A stretch of 45,290 nucleotides of DNA, taken from Emiliania huxleyi CCMP1516 (Eukaryota > Haptophyta > Isochrysidales > Noelaerhabdaceae). Within the stretch, counting starts at the first letter, position 1, and each line of letters starts with the position of its first letter. Location: the NCBI RefSeq assembly GCF_000372725.1, contig NW_005198759.1, forward strand, positions 3,578 to 48,867, read 5' to 3'. A model generated the notes under the pieces. The model was given only the letters and a program-made list of their open reading frames with translations. It made no database searches and was not told the DNA's origin. The translations under genes and the position numbers were made by a program. Positions 8,282 to 17,503 of this stretch are shown here, in pieces.

Positions 8282-10680
8282 CTAAATGTAGACGCCCCGG
8301 ACTCGCCCGCCCGCCCCATGCAGGCGCGCCGCCGGCCGCTCCTCTCCCTCCCCCTCCTCGCCCTCCTCTCCCGACGCGACTTGCAGCCCGCGACCCCGGC
8401 CGCCGGCCGCCGCCTCGGCCTGCAGAAGCTCCAGCTGATGCCGCTCCCCGTCGAGCACCCACTGCCCGACCTTTGCGATGACGGCCGCGAAGAGCGGAGC
8501 CGTCACCATGATGGAGAGCACGGCGCACGTGAGGAGCGCCTCCGCCCTCTCCATCTCCGCGCCGTACTCGGGTAGGCCCGCCAAGTGTTCCGCGACGTAG
8601 TCGAGAGCGACGCTGCTCAGCGCCGCCTGTCCACAGAGGTTGCGGAGCTGTGTGAAGAGGCAACCGATCTTTGACGGCGCCTTGCGGCTCTCTCGCCTGG
8701 ACGGTGGCCTTGGGGCACCACGTCACCACCCCGAAGAGCTGCTCGGCGGCGCTCCAGCCGTGAGAGCGGACGCACAGCCAGCAGGCGACCGCCCGGCCGG
8801 CGAGGCCGCAGACGATGACGACGAAGGACCCGGCGACGAGGGGCGCACTCAGCAGAGACGCGTCCATGCTCGCGCCGAGGAGGCCAAAGATTACGGGAGC
8901 TCCGAAGGAGGCCCAGCCGGCTCGCAGCACGCAATCCGCCTCGGCGACGCTGCCCGCCTCCGCCGGCATCCGGGAGAGCACGCCCTCGCGCAGCGTCAGC
9001 CCCATCACCATCACCTGTCACCGGGTGGCGACTCAGATGAGAGCCTGCGACAATGAGGCGAGAGCCATTTGGCTGTCACCGCGAGGCAGCCGCCGCCCGC
9101 CATGTCCACCCGCTGGCTCGCGAGGAGGAGGACCGTCGCCCCGCCAACCAAGAGGCCGTGCCGGTCCGCCCCGTCCCTCGCGGTGCGCCACACCGAGAGG
9201 CAAGCCGCCGCGCCCAGCCAGCCGGCCCCCGCGCCGCAGAGCAGCTCGAGCCCGCCCAAGCCGACCGTCTGCCACGCCGGCCTGCCCCCGCCTGAGAAGA
9301 CGCCTCCGAAGACGACTCCGTAGCCGACGATCGCGAGGACCTAGCCAGAACGCACGAGCTCAGCTGAGCTAGCACACGGGGAAGGAAAGACGACGCCCGA
9401 ACGGCGGGACCGAGTTGAGGTTTGCCGCGGCGAGCAAGAGGCTCGGTATGCCGCGCTCGGCGCCCAGCCCGCGCGCCTGCAGGTCAAGCATGTTGTCAAG
9501 CAGGGTTGGGGTTGGATGGGGCCAAGGTTTGCATATTGGGTTGGGATAGGGCTGGGGTGAGGGGCTAGGGCCAGCCGAGCCCGCGTCTGCAGGTCAACCA
9601 ATGGGTCGCCACCCGCGCCTGCAGGTCGAGCAAGAGCGGCGTCGTCACTGCTGGGCTCACGTCGGCGAGCAGGAAGCCGAGCAGGAGCGACCAGCCGCTC
9701 GACAGGAACGGGAGGGCCCACCGCGAGGCGACGGCGACCGTGCAAGCCTCCGCAAAGCAGGGGACGGCCGCGAGGGTGGCGACGAAGCGCGGGTTGGAGC
9801 GGAGCACTCCGAAGTCGAGGCCGAGACCCGCGCGCAGCATAATGGTGGACAGCGCCGCCGCCTTTGCGACGCCCGCGACGAGGCGGAAGAGCTCGTCCGA
9901 GGTGTCGAGCGCCCCGTCGATGTTGACCAGCGCGCAGCAGGCCAACAGTGATCCGCAGAGGCCCGGGACGCCGCGGCCCGCCGCCTCCACCGCCGCCGCA
10001 CCGACTCGAGAACTCGTCAGGACAGCCAGAAGCGAGAAGAGCGGGCCACCCGGCAGCCCGACAGGGTCGGCCGAGCAACCGTGGGAGAGGCTGCAGCCGG
10101 CCAACCCGACAGAGAGGACGATGAGCGCGCTGGCGAGCAGAAGGTGCAGCACGCCAAAGGTCGCGTCCGCTCGCTGGCGCGCACTGAGGGCGCGTGACCG
10201 CGCGAGCGACACGAGCTCACGCGACCGCTGCTGCAACAACAGCGACATCGAGCCTCGAAGACGAGGCGGCGAGGGCTCGTTGTCCTCATCCGATGCGGAC
10301 TCCACGTCCATATCGAATGATCCCGCCACCGGCGTCGCTACCGCCGCTATTGCTGCTGCCACGGTGTTGGTCTCCGTTCGCTGCGCCCGCCGCTCAGTGG
10401 CGCTGGAAGGTGCAGCCGAACGGCCGCCGCCATGATCGCCACTTCGCTGCGCCCGCTGCTCAGTGGCGCTGGAAGGTGCAGCCGAACGGCCGCCGCCATG
10501 ATCGCCACGCCGCGCCATGATCGCCACGCCGGTGTGGCGGCCGCGGCCACGGCCGCTGCCGCGTCGTGCAGCTTCCCGTTCCGCCCTGCTCGCCGTGGCA
10601 CCGCGCGCGCCACGCAGCTCCGCCATCGCCTCGTTGAGCTGCTGCTCCTCCACTGCCTCCATGGGCTTCGCGGTGAACAC
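8282..10680 (-). CDS. SLC9B/NHA-type cation-proton antiporter homologue (five exons)
   Basis: Exons 10680-9619, 9476-9411, 9340-9080, 9014-8697 and 8626-8282 join in frame to 683 aa. Introns are 9477-9618 (GC-AG), 9341-9410 (GT-AG), 9015-9079 (GT-AG) and 8627-8696 (GC-AG). Family motifs span the joins: MLRAGLGLDFGVL, CFAEACTV, GFLLADVSPAVTTPLLLDLQ-ARGLGAERGIPSLLLAA, FGLLGASMD, and WCPKATVQ-AALSSVALD. SLC9B proteins exchange Na+ or Li+ for H+ across membranes through many transmembrane helices. The family's paired aspartates (x-F-D-D-[IV]-LAI) are replaced here by N375-S376 (NLNSVLAI), so ordinary antiport is doubtful. The N-terminus (about 140 aa) is a polar extension holding a 22-aa tandem repeat. 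The start at 10680 is the first ATG; later ATGs remain possible. Confidence 0.88.
10379..10510 (-). repeat. 66-bp tandem repeat inside the antiporter N-terminus
   Basis: Two nearly identical 66-bp units (10379-10444 and 10445-10510) are followed by a partial third (10511-10529). The unit keeps frame, producing a repeated 22-residue block with GDHGGGRSAAPSSATE in the cytosolic N-terminal extension. Confidence 0.85.
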
Positions 10681-10716
10681 AGGTTTATTAGAGACGCCCT
10701 GGCTCTCTCACAAAAC

Positions 10717-11237
10717 GCACAACCCCGAGGGTACCCCTAGCTAAAAAGGGTGGGCCCTGGGGCGCTTGCGGCTTAAACGGCTTAAAACCTGCCCGGGCAG
10801 GTTTTAAGAGCTGCTGGGCCGCTGATTCCTTAAACGGTCTTAAACGCTTAAACGGTGCGGGAGAGCTCCCGAGGTCGATGGTCCGGCAGTGGTCCGGGTC
10901 TCCGGGAGGCTCCCGGTAGACGCCGGAGGCCGGGGAGCTGGCTACAGTCAGCTAGCACGCGCCCCCTATGCGAGTATGGCTCCTGCCAGTGCACCAGACT
11001 TACAGATGTGTCTTCAGAGGCGGGTTTGTGCCTAATAACGGCAGTATTGGAGAAACCGGCGCGGAACCCAGCGACGCGTGCCGGTGAGGCCGATTTTCTT
11101 AAACGGACTTAAAAGAGGGACCCCCCGTGCCTGCAATCTCTTAAATGGTAATTTCAGCCCCCAAATCTCCTCATTTCTTAAAAGGTCTTTAAAAAGTCCG
11201 GCCCTCAGAACCCTAGGGGTACCCTAAGCACAACCCC
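10717..11237. mobile_element. MITE-like element with TIRs and 10-bp target duplication
   Basis: The 501-bp body (10727-11227) has 13-bp terminal inverted repeats, AGGGTACCCCTAG at 10728-10740 and its complement at 11213-11225. It is flanked by identical 10-bp direct repeats GCACAACCCC (10717-10726 and 11228-11237). The interior has no coding frame; it contains many CTTAAA(C) motifs and a perfect 28-bp palindrome at 10781-10808. TIRs plus a 9-11-bp duplication is the signature of Mutator-like (MULE) non-autonomous elements; that assignment is inference. Confidence 0.78.
10781..10808. repeat. Perfect 28-bp palindrome inside the MITE
   Basis: Half-site CTTAAAACCTGCCC is followed immediately by its reverse complement, with a CCCGGG centre. 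Could extrude as a cruciform or bind a dimeric protein. Confidence 0.85.
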
Positions 11238-12595
11238 CTTCCTCGAAATACGCAAAGTGACAGTCAGTCGGACATGCAACACGGGGTCCCAGGGAAGGCA
11301 AGCAAAACCCTTATCGCGCGCGCTGCTCACCAGCTGCTGCTCACCCGCCGGTGTTCTCGAGGTTCTCGAGGTTGGATATCCTTTGGCCGCGTTTGGTGTC
11401 TTGTTTCACTGTGATCTGTGATCTGTAAGGGTCCGCCCGCAGGCGCATTTTGTATACCGAGGCGGTGCCCGGTGCCGAGCGCAGGCAGGGCCCACAGGTC
11501 GGACCTTAAGACAGCATTGTAGATCCCTGGGCGAGGGTGGTGGAGGGGGGGGTCCGGCGGCGGAGCAACCACCTCCTGCTCCTCACGGCGTGCCGGGGGA
11601 GGCAGGATGTCATCCCCCGTGATCCCGACCGCCCCGTCGGAGGTAGACCGCTCGTCTAGCCAATCCGCCTTAAGCGAGCGGTCTGGCCGTTGGAATGGCC
11701 GAGTTTGGTGGACTTGCGTCCTTGCATCGATCGTGATTACAAGCATTGTTACAATTCAATCACGAACTCTGACCGTCAGCTGGCCACTCCGGGGCGAGGG
11801 ACCTCCTTAGAGCTTAGTATTTAAACAACACAACTCTCTCTCACAGCAGACAGGCTCGACACAGGTGCGAACTGGCGCGTGCTAGAGCTTAGTAAGCCGG
11901 CACGCTGTGCGTGCGCGGCCGTTCAGAAACTTTCCCCCGCCCCACACCTCTTTATCTCTCAGCGCGATGCCTCTCGTCGTATTCCCTCTGGGCTCTGGAT
12001 GTCCGAGGCGATTGCTGCTCCCGCTTGCGTTGTCGCAACTTTTGTTTCGGCGTCATCGGCTCCTCGCCCTCGTGATGCTGCTGGCTCGCCCTGTTTCACT
12101 TGTTTTTGAGGTGTCGCGCCGCACATACCCATACGTGAGCTGTGATGAGGGTCCGCCCACCACGCATCTACAACAGCAACGGCCAGCGCCCGAATTACAC
12201 TACGCGCGGGGTGCGCGCGTTGTGCGGGGTGTGCGCGCGTTGTGTGGCAGTGTGGGGCGGGTGTGCGGAGAGCTCTGTCTGGGGCCTAGAGCGGGGCGCT
12301 GGGCTCGCGTGCGGCCCCGCGGCAAACAAGTCACACCGCAGAAAGATAGTGCGGTGCTGAGATACTACACGTGGCGTACACAGCCTTCCCTAGAGAACAT
12401 ACACATCAGCACAGGCCCCATCATGGCCCCTAATCTGTACCCTTCCCAATGTGCAGGGGAACTGGGGAACTCTCATTGCATCACAGAGCAGAGAAGAAAG
12501 GTACACGCGAATAGTACACCCCTGGCCAGAGCGTAGTCTACCAGGGCGCCAGCAGGTCCCAAAGCGCAAGCAGTCCTCACCCGGCACCTCCGCCC
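11238..12595. other. Intergenic region, no gene recognised
   Basis: Open frames at 11327-11746 (minus) and 11907-12536 (plus) lack motifs and have irregular composition. Small repeats are present: TAGAGCTTAGTA at 11808-11819 and 11883-11894, and a GTGCGCGCGTTGTG duplication near 12208-12243. The right part probably includes the 3' untranslated region of the RING-CH gene. Confidence 0.4.
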
Positions 12596-13972
12596 TCACG
12601 CGGCCCCCTCGAAGGCCCACTCCGCCCAGGTCCGCAGCCTGCCGCTCCGCTGCAGCTCCTGCCACAGCTGGACGTTGTCGCCGAGCACGTCCGCCACGCG
12701 CCCCTCGCAGAGGCGCCAGCTCCCTCGCGCGAGCTCCGCCTGCAGCTGCCCTCGCCCCCACCGGCAGTGTCCCACGAAGAGCAGCGCCACCGGCGGCACC
12801 GCGCCGGCGCGGGCAGCCGCGTGCTCGATGGTCGCCACCGCGCTGAGCGAGTTGATGAGTCGCGCCGCGTGGTTTGTGCCCAAGGCCGCGGGGGAGCGGA
12901 ACCCGTAGCTAGACTCCGCCACCACGCTGACGGAGGGGAGCCGGCTCGCACCGTCATGCTGCGGCGCCGCCGCCTCCTCCTGCTCCCCCGCCGCCTCCAC
13001 CGGCTCCGCCTCCGCCTCTGTCCCCGCCTCCACCTCCGTCCCCGCCTCCACCGCCGCCTCGGTCCCTGCCTCCTCAACCTCCGTCTCGGCCGCGCCGTCG
13101 GCACCCCTCCAGCGAGCCACCACGGATTCGCCCGTCCCCGCCGCCACCTCCTCCGCGCCCAGCACTTCGATCGAGCCGAACCGCGAGCCGAGAGTGTGCA
13201 TCAGCGTGTAGCGCACGACGCCGAGCCGGCCCCCGCACACGGGCCCGCCGCGCCGCCACTCGATCATCAGAGGGCTGGCTGGCGAGCCCGGCCCCGACCC
13301 TCCGCTCTGGCGGAGGCGCGACACCTCGTAGGCGACCGCAAGGCTTGTGGACTGCATCACCTCGCTCGGACAGTTGACCACTATGCCGTGTGCGCCGTCG
13401 GGGGTGATCTCGCAGAGGAGGATGACGGCTTGGGAGAATGTGCCGTGCAGTGACGGCTCCGCCACCAGCAGCATCCCCGCGCGCACTTGCCGAGGCTTTG
13501 GCGGCGCAAGCGCGAAGGTCGTCATGCAGACGTTGCATGCGGATGCGGTGAAGGGTGACGTCTTCTGCCACTTCCGCAGGCAGTCCTCGTGCACCCACCG
13601 AAGCGTGCCGCTGCAGGAGCAAGGAGCTACGAGCGGCGAGTCCGTGCCGCCTTCGAAACAGAAGCGGCACGCCGCCCCCTCCTCAATCTCGAGCGCGGTA
13701 GCCACGCCGAGCGCTGGCGCGGGCGACGTCCCTGGCTTGGTCCTCGCCGAGCCGGTCTCGGAAGAACCGTCGCGGGCCCCGCCCAAGCTCTCGTACAGGA
13801 TGCGGACGAGGCCGTAGAGGCCTCTCGGCATCGATGCAGGCGGCAGGTAGTCTCCGCAATGTTGGGGACAGTTGCGGAAAGCAGGGGGGAGTGTCGTTTT
13901 GAGCTCGATGGACGGCGGGGTGCCGCAAGCATAGTTTTCTTTTCCTCCGGGCGCTAATCCTCCTATCTTCAA
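12596..13972 (-). CDS. RING-CH (RINGv) zinc finger fused to an AlgH/UPF0301 domain
   Basis: Intronless frame of 458 aa. Residues 102-149 form a C4HC3 RING-CH finger: C102, C105, C118, C120, H128, C131, C146, C149 (CRFC, APCSCSG, WVHEDC, CNVC). This is the finger of MARCH-type E3 ubiquitin ligases. Residues about 165-450 look like an AlgH/UPF0301 (DUF179) domain: RAGMLLVAEPSLHGTFSQAV, AHGIVVN, RRGGPV and FVGHCRWGRGQLQAELARGS. It is longer than the usual 185 aa because of a Glu/Ala-rich insert at about 295-340. MARCH ligases usually carry transmembrane helices after the finger; none is evident here. The ATG at 13972 is the first; one at residue 48 is an alternative. UPF0301 has no settled biochemical role, so the fusion hints at ubiquitination of an AlgH-bound partner but proves nothing. 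Confidence 0.88.
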   Translation of the reverse strand: MKIGGLAPGGKENYACGTPPSIELKTTLPPAFRNCPQHCGDYLPPASMPRGLYGLVRILYESLGGARDGSSETGSARTKPGTSPAPALGVATALEIEEGAACRFCFEGGTDSPLVAPCSCSGTLRWVHEDCLRKWQKTSPFTASACNVCMTTFALAPPKPRQVRAGMLLVAEPSLHGTFSQAVILLCEITPDGAHGIVVNCPSEVMQSTSLAVAYEVSRLRQSGGSGPGSPASPLMIEWRRGGPVCGGRLGVVRYTLMHTLGSRFGSIEVLGAEEVAAGTGESVVARWRGADGAAETEVEEAGTEAAVEAGTEVEAGTEAEAEPVEAAGEQEEAAAPQHDGASRLPSVSVVAESSYGFRSPAALGTNHAARLINSLSAVATIEHAAARAGAVPPVALLFVGHCRWGRGQLQAELARGSWRLCEGRVADVLGDNVQLWQELQRSGRLRTWAEWAFEGAA

Positions 13973-14032
13973 TCCACAGACCCCTCCTCTCCCCCCTCAC
14001 TGCTGAAATGGGCCATCGAGCTAGCCTTCGAG

Positions 14033-14902
14033 CTAGGCTTCCGGCCGCTTCCTGGGCGAGTCGTCGGGTGACAGGCGCAGCGCGAGCGCCCTCGCTGCAA
14101 ACGGATTCTCGGGGAGGGCGAAACCGGAGAGGGGGACCGGGCTGACGGCTGAGAGCCGGTCGGCGATGCGCTGTAGCACCTTCCCCGCCTCGGCGCCGAG
14201 GCCTGGCCCCGCCGACGCCGAGGCGTCGTCGTGGAAGCGCAAAAACTGCCTGTCGCTACGCCGAGGAGAGGCGCCCTTCGCCTTGCCCCCCGCCCGGAAG
14301 CATCGGGCCATGCAGACGATTAAGATTGCGCACCAGAGCGCACCGCCGGCCAGGGTGAGGAGGGCCGTAGAGGCGGCGACCAGCGGCACGCGAGGCGAGT
14401 CGGTCGCGGTGTGCCCCAGACCATCTTCCAGCGCGCCGCGCAGCGCGTCGTCGGCCCTCTGCGCGAGACTGGACCCGGGTGCGGGCAGCAACACACGAGG
14501 ACTTGCTGGTGGCGTTAGGGGCGGAGCGGAGGGCGGCGGCGGCGAAGCGGAGGGCGGCGGCGGCGACGCGGATGGCGGCGGGGGGGCAGGCGACGCAGAC
14601 GGCGGCGGCGGCGGCGAGGGCGGGGCGGACGGCGGCGGCGGCGACGTCGGGGAGGAGGGCGGAGGCAGCGAGGGCGAGGCGGACGGCGGCGGAGGCGACG
14701 GGGCAGAGGGAGGCGGCGGGCTTGGCGGCGTCGGTGGCGGAGGAGGCGGTGGGCGGGGCGAGGGCTGCTCGGGGGGCGATGCGGATGGCGGAGGAGGCGC
14801 CAGCGGCGGTGGTTGAGGCGGCGGCGGGCTTGGCGGTTGTGCGGCCGCCCATATCCAGCGGCCCGCCGCTCGCTGGTTTCCCCACGTGGCGAAGGCGCTC
14901 AT
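14033..14902 (-). CDS. Proline-rich (pherophorin/HRGP-like) single-pass membrane protein
   Basis: 289 aa. Residues about 23-140 consist almost entirely of PPPPSA/SPPPPS repeats, as in hydroxyproline-rich cell-surface proteins of algae. A transmembrane helix follows at about 175-200 (VPLVAASTALLTLAGGALW, then CAILIVCM), ending in a basic stop-transfer segment CFRAGGKAKG, and then a cytosolic tail of about 85 aa. No clear signal peptide precedes the proline-rich part (start MSAFATWGNQ), so an upstream exon may be missing, or the protein may be inserted with its N-terminus outside. It is the next gene upstream of the RING-CH gene on the same strand, 60 nt away, with no evidence of co-transcription. 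Function unknown. Confidence 0.6.
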   Translation of the reverse strand: MSAFATWGNQRAAGRWIWAAAQPPSPPPPQPPPLAPPPPSASPPEQPSPRPPPPPPPTPPSPPPPSAPSPPPPSASPSLPPPSSPTSPPPPSAPPSPPPPPSASPAPPPPSASPPPPSASPPPPSAPPLTPPASPRVLLPAPGSSLAQRADDALRGALEDGLGHTATDSPRVPLVAASTALLTLAGGALWCAILIVCMARCFRAGGKAKGASPRRSDRQFLRFHDDASASAGPGLGAEAGKVLQRIADRLSAVSPVPLSGFALPENPFAARALALRLSPDDSPRKRPEA

Positions 14903-16066
14903 GACTTCCGACGAGGCGTATCTGTCTTTTTCTTACCCCGCTTAGACGCCGTCCCATTCGTACCCAACCGACGGCGTGAGATAGGGTGCTGACCTTTCTC
15001 GCCGAGGCTCGCCGTGGCCCCACACGGCGGCCTCTGCTCGCGTTTTCGAGCCAGGACCTTCGCGGCCCGGCGGGTGGGAGAATCTGTGTCGTCTGATGTG
15101 TCACTGTGTACGTCACATCGATTTGGATAACAAGCACGGTCGATCCGTCACAGAGTTTACACTCGTTCCTATCTCGCTGGAGGGCTGGCACGGAGCTCTG
15201 TGCCGGCAAACAGGAAGAGCCGTCCGGAGGAAGAGCCGTCCGGCAAAAAGAGCTCGATGGGGAGCGAGAGCCGTCAAAGGTGCTCACGCAGGTTTCGGAC
15301 GTCCGTCCTGGTGCGGTCAGTTCCCCCCACGCAGGTTTGAACGCGCAGGTCTCAAAACTCGTCGAGCACTCGTAGCCTTTCTGCGCCTCTCTGCATGCTG
15401 CCGGCTCGGGAAGAGCAGATTTTGCAAGATCTCTCAACGAGATCCGACGTCTGCGCGGTCATTGTTGGGGCGATCTTACCGTGTTATGACGGAGTCCTGA
15501 TACCTTCTAAGAGTAAGACCACCTCTAACGGTTCTCGCTCCCTATCGAGCTCTTCTTGCCGGACGGCTCTTCCTGTTTTGCGGGGTGATGAGCTTCGTGT
15601 CAAGCCTCCGAGGGCAACGGAAACGAGTGCATCGCTTCGATAGACCGACTGTGTGCTTGTTACCAACCAAGACCGATCTCACGTACACAGTTACACTCCA
15701 GACGTTCTGTGCTCTCCCATCCGACAACCGGCAAGACGCTGTCGTTAGCCAGCCGCTCTTGCGGCAGCCGGCAGCGGAGACTGAGCGCGTCGGGCGAGTG
15801 GAAATCGAGACGGCGTGCCGGCCGTGGGCCCGCGGACGAACGAAGGTCCTGCCGGGTCACTTCGAGCCGAGCGCGCACGGGGCGTGGCTCAGAGCCTTGC
15901 CCGAAAGCGCCACTTTCGGGCGCCAGTCCCCAGCGCGCTCGAATCTATCTCGAGTCTCGTTGGGTAGCGGAAGTGTGCCGCCCCAAGCTGCAAAGGATTT
16001 TTTTCGAAAAGAGGCTGCGCCGACGGGAAGGCGCGCGTCCCCTAGGAACCTACTGAGCTGGCTAGG
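14903..16066. other. Intergenic region with fold-back repeat
   Basis: No supported gene. Holds the inverted repeat arms at 15090-15281 and 15519-15705 and a perfect hairpin at 15899-15921 (9-bp stem GCCCGAAAG, 5-nt loop), the latter about 150 nt upstream of the oxygenase start. Confidence 0.5.
15090..15705. repeat. Imperfect long inverted repeat (fold-back element)
   Basis: Arm 15090-15281 matches the reverse complement of arm 15519-15705. Anchors are CAGGAAGAGCCGTCCGGCAA, AGAGCTCGATNGGGAGCGAG, AACAAGCAC and ACTGTGTACGT, with indels between them. The left arm contains a short internal duplication of GGAAGAGCCGTCCGG. The spacer of about 240 bp codes for nothing. Typical of a fold-back or degenerate TIR transposon. 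Confidence 0.6.
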
Positions 16067-17268
16067 ATGATGCCTAGGAGCCGGCAACCGCTGTCGTTAA
16101 CCCTTCGCCGACAACACCGCATGCAGCGCCTCGCCGAGCTTTCGACACGAGTCCCGTGGCAGCTCAGCGGCGTCGCGGGCTGGCTCGGCCTCGCCGGCGC
16201 CGCCACAGTCGCCGAGACTTGCAGCCGGGACGGCCCTGCCACGGCTGCTGAGCCCGAGAACCCTGGCGCCGCGCTGACGCGACTCGGGCCGTCCGAGGTG
16301 CTCACGCTCCGAAGCCGAGGCTGGCTTGTGCTTGACGACGCGCTGGACGCAACCACGCTCGCCCATGCCCGGCTCGATGTGAAGCGGCTCCTCCTCTCTG
16401 GCGACTTTGAGCCGTCAGAGCAGCACGGCGATGTGCGGTCGGACCACCTCTGCTGGGTGAGCGAGTCTGGCGGACACGCGCCGCCGCTCGGCCTCCGCAC
16501 CGCGCTGCGCGGCCTGCGTGGCATCGCGCTGCAGCTGCAGAACGGCGGCCCGCCCGAGGAGGGCGGGCCGCCCGACGGGAGATGGACTGGCTTTGGAGAC
16601 GAGCCGCGCGTCGTCGAAATGGGAGCGACGCCACCGCTGCCGTGCTCGCCGACGAGCGCCGNNNNNNNNNNNNNNNNNNNNNNNNNNNNNNNNNNNNNNN
16701 NNNNNNNNNNNNNNNNNNNNNNNNNNNNNNNNNNNNNNNNNNNNNNNNNNNNNNNNNNNNNCTGCATGCGCGAGGTGACAGCCATCCTTTACCTGAGCGA
16801 ACCGGCCAACTGGGCAGGCGAGGGCGGCGGCGGCTGCGAGGGTGGCATGGAGGGTGGGCCTGGCCGCGAGGGTGGCCGCGACCAGCCCCGAGTGGTGGAG
16901 GGCGGCGCGGAGGCGTCCCGCGGCGGCGCGCTGCTGCTGCACCTCGGTGCCGACAGCGCCGACCTCACCGGCGAGACCGCGTCCAGCGTGGTTGAAATCT
17001 TGCCGGTGGGAGGACGGCTGGTCCTCTTCGACAGCCGGACGATACTGCACGAGGCGCCCGCCCGCCGCCCTCTCCCGCCGATGCCCCTTGCCCGCATTCC
17101 CGCCGCGCGCACACATAGGAGAGCTCACCAGCTCGCCCCTCAAAGGTGCGGCCTCATTCGCGCGAGGACGTCGACCGCGTGGCGATGACGGTCTGGATCG
17201 GAGGGGCGCACTCCGTGCAGGGGCTCTTCCGCCACTGCCGGACGTGGTGGCTGCCTTCGTTCCTCTAG
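16067..17268 (+). CDS. 2-oxoglutarate/Fe(II) dioxygenase (prolyl-4-hydroxylase-like), interrupted by gap
   Basis: Exon 16067-17059 and exon 17146-17268 flank an 86-nt GC-AG intron (17060-17145). The exon junction reads ILHEAP-VRPHSRED and continues VDRVAMTVWIGG to a stop at 17266-17268. The C-terminal half shows the double-stranded beta-helix of 2OG oxygenases: REVTAILYLSEPANW, ALLLHLGADS, VEILPVGGRLVLFDSRTILHE, with the distal iron-binding His in LHE and the 2OG-binding Arg probably in VRPHSRE. The proximal H-x-D should lie in or near the 100-N gap (16662-16761), so it cannot be checked, and the frame across the gap is arbitrary. A Gly/Glu-rich insert (about 245-280) interrupts the fold. The start could be 16067 or 16121. 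Substrate unknown. Confidence 0.75.
16662..16761. other. Assembly gap (100 N)
   Basis: Exactly 100 undetermined bases, the conventional marker for a gap of unknown size, inside the oxygenase gene. Confidence 0.99.
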
Positions 17269-17503
17269 CGTTTTGGACTCCCTCCAGAGTCACGATCGTG
17301 CACTGCCGTGTCAAACTCCCCCACACACCACATGTACATGTGCATGCGCATGTCAGTACTAAGTTTTGCGCCCAGCACTGGCGCAAAAAAACCCGAGGCA
17401 TCCGCCGTTGTTGCACTGTTGTTGCAAAAGATATTGCTCCCAGTTTTTACCCCCCCCCCCCCCCCTCTCACTCTGCTCTATTGCAAACGCACCCGACCAC
17501 TCG

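Noticed and set aside
9500..9570. G-rich GGGTTG-like run resembling telomere repeat
   Set aside because: Irregular spacing, inside an intron, and no array; at most a G-quadruplex-prone intron sequence.
11907..12536. 209-codon plus frame upstream of the RING-CH gene's end
   Set aside because: Irregular Arg/Leu-rich composition, GT-rich repeats inside, and it lies in the expected 3' untranslated region of a minus-strand gene.
14256..15437. 393-codon minus frame overlapping the proline-rich gene
   Set aside because: It is the shifted reading of the same Pro codons (Ala-rich shadow) plus fold-back repeat sequence.
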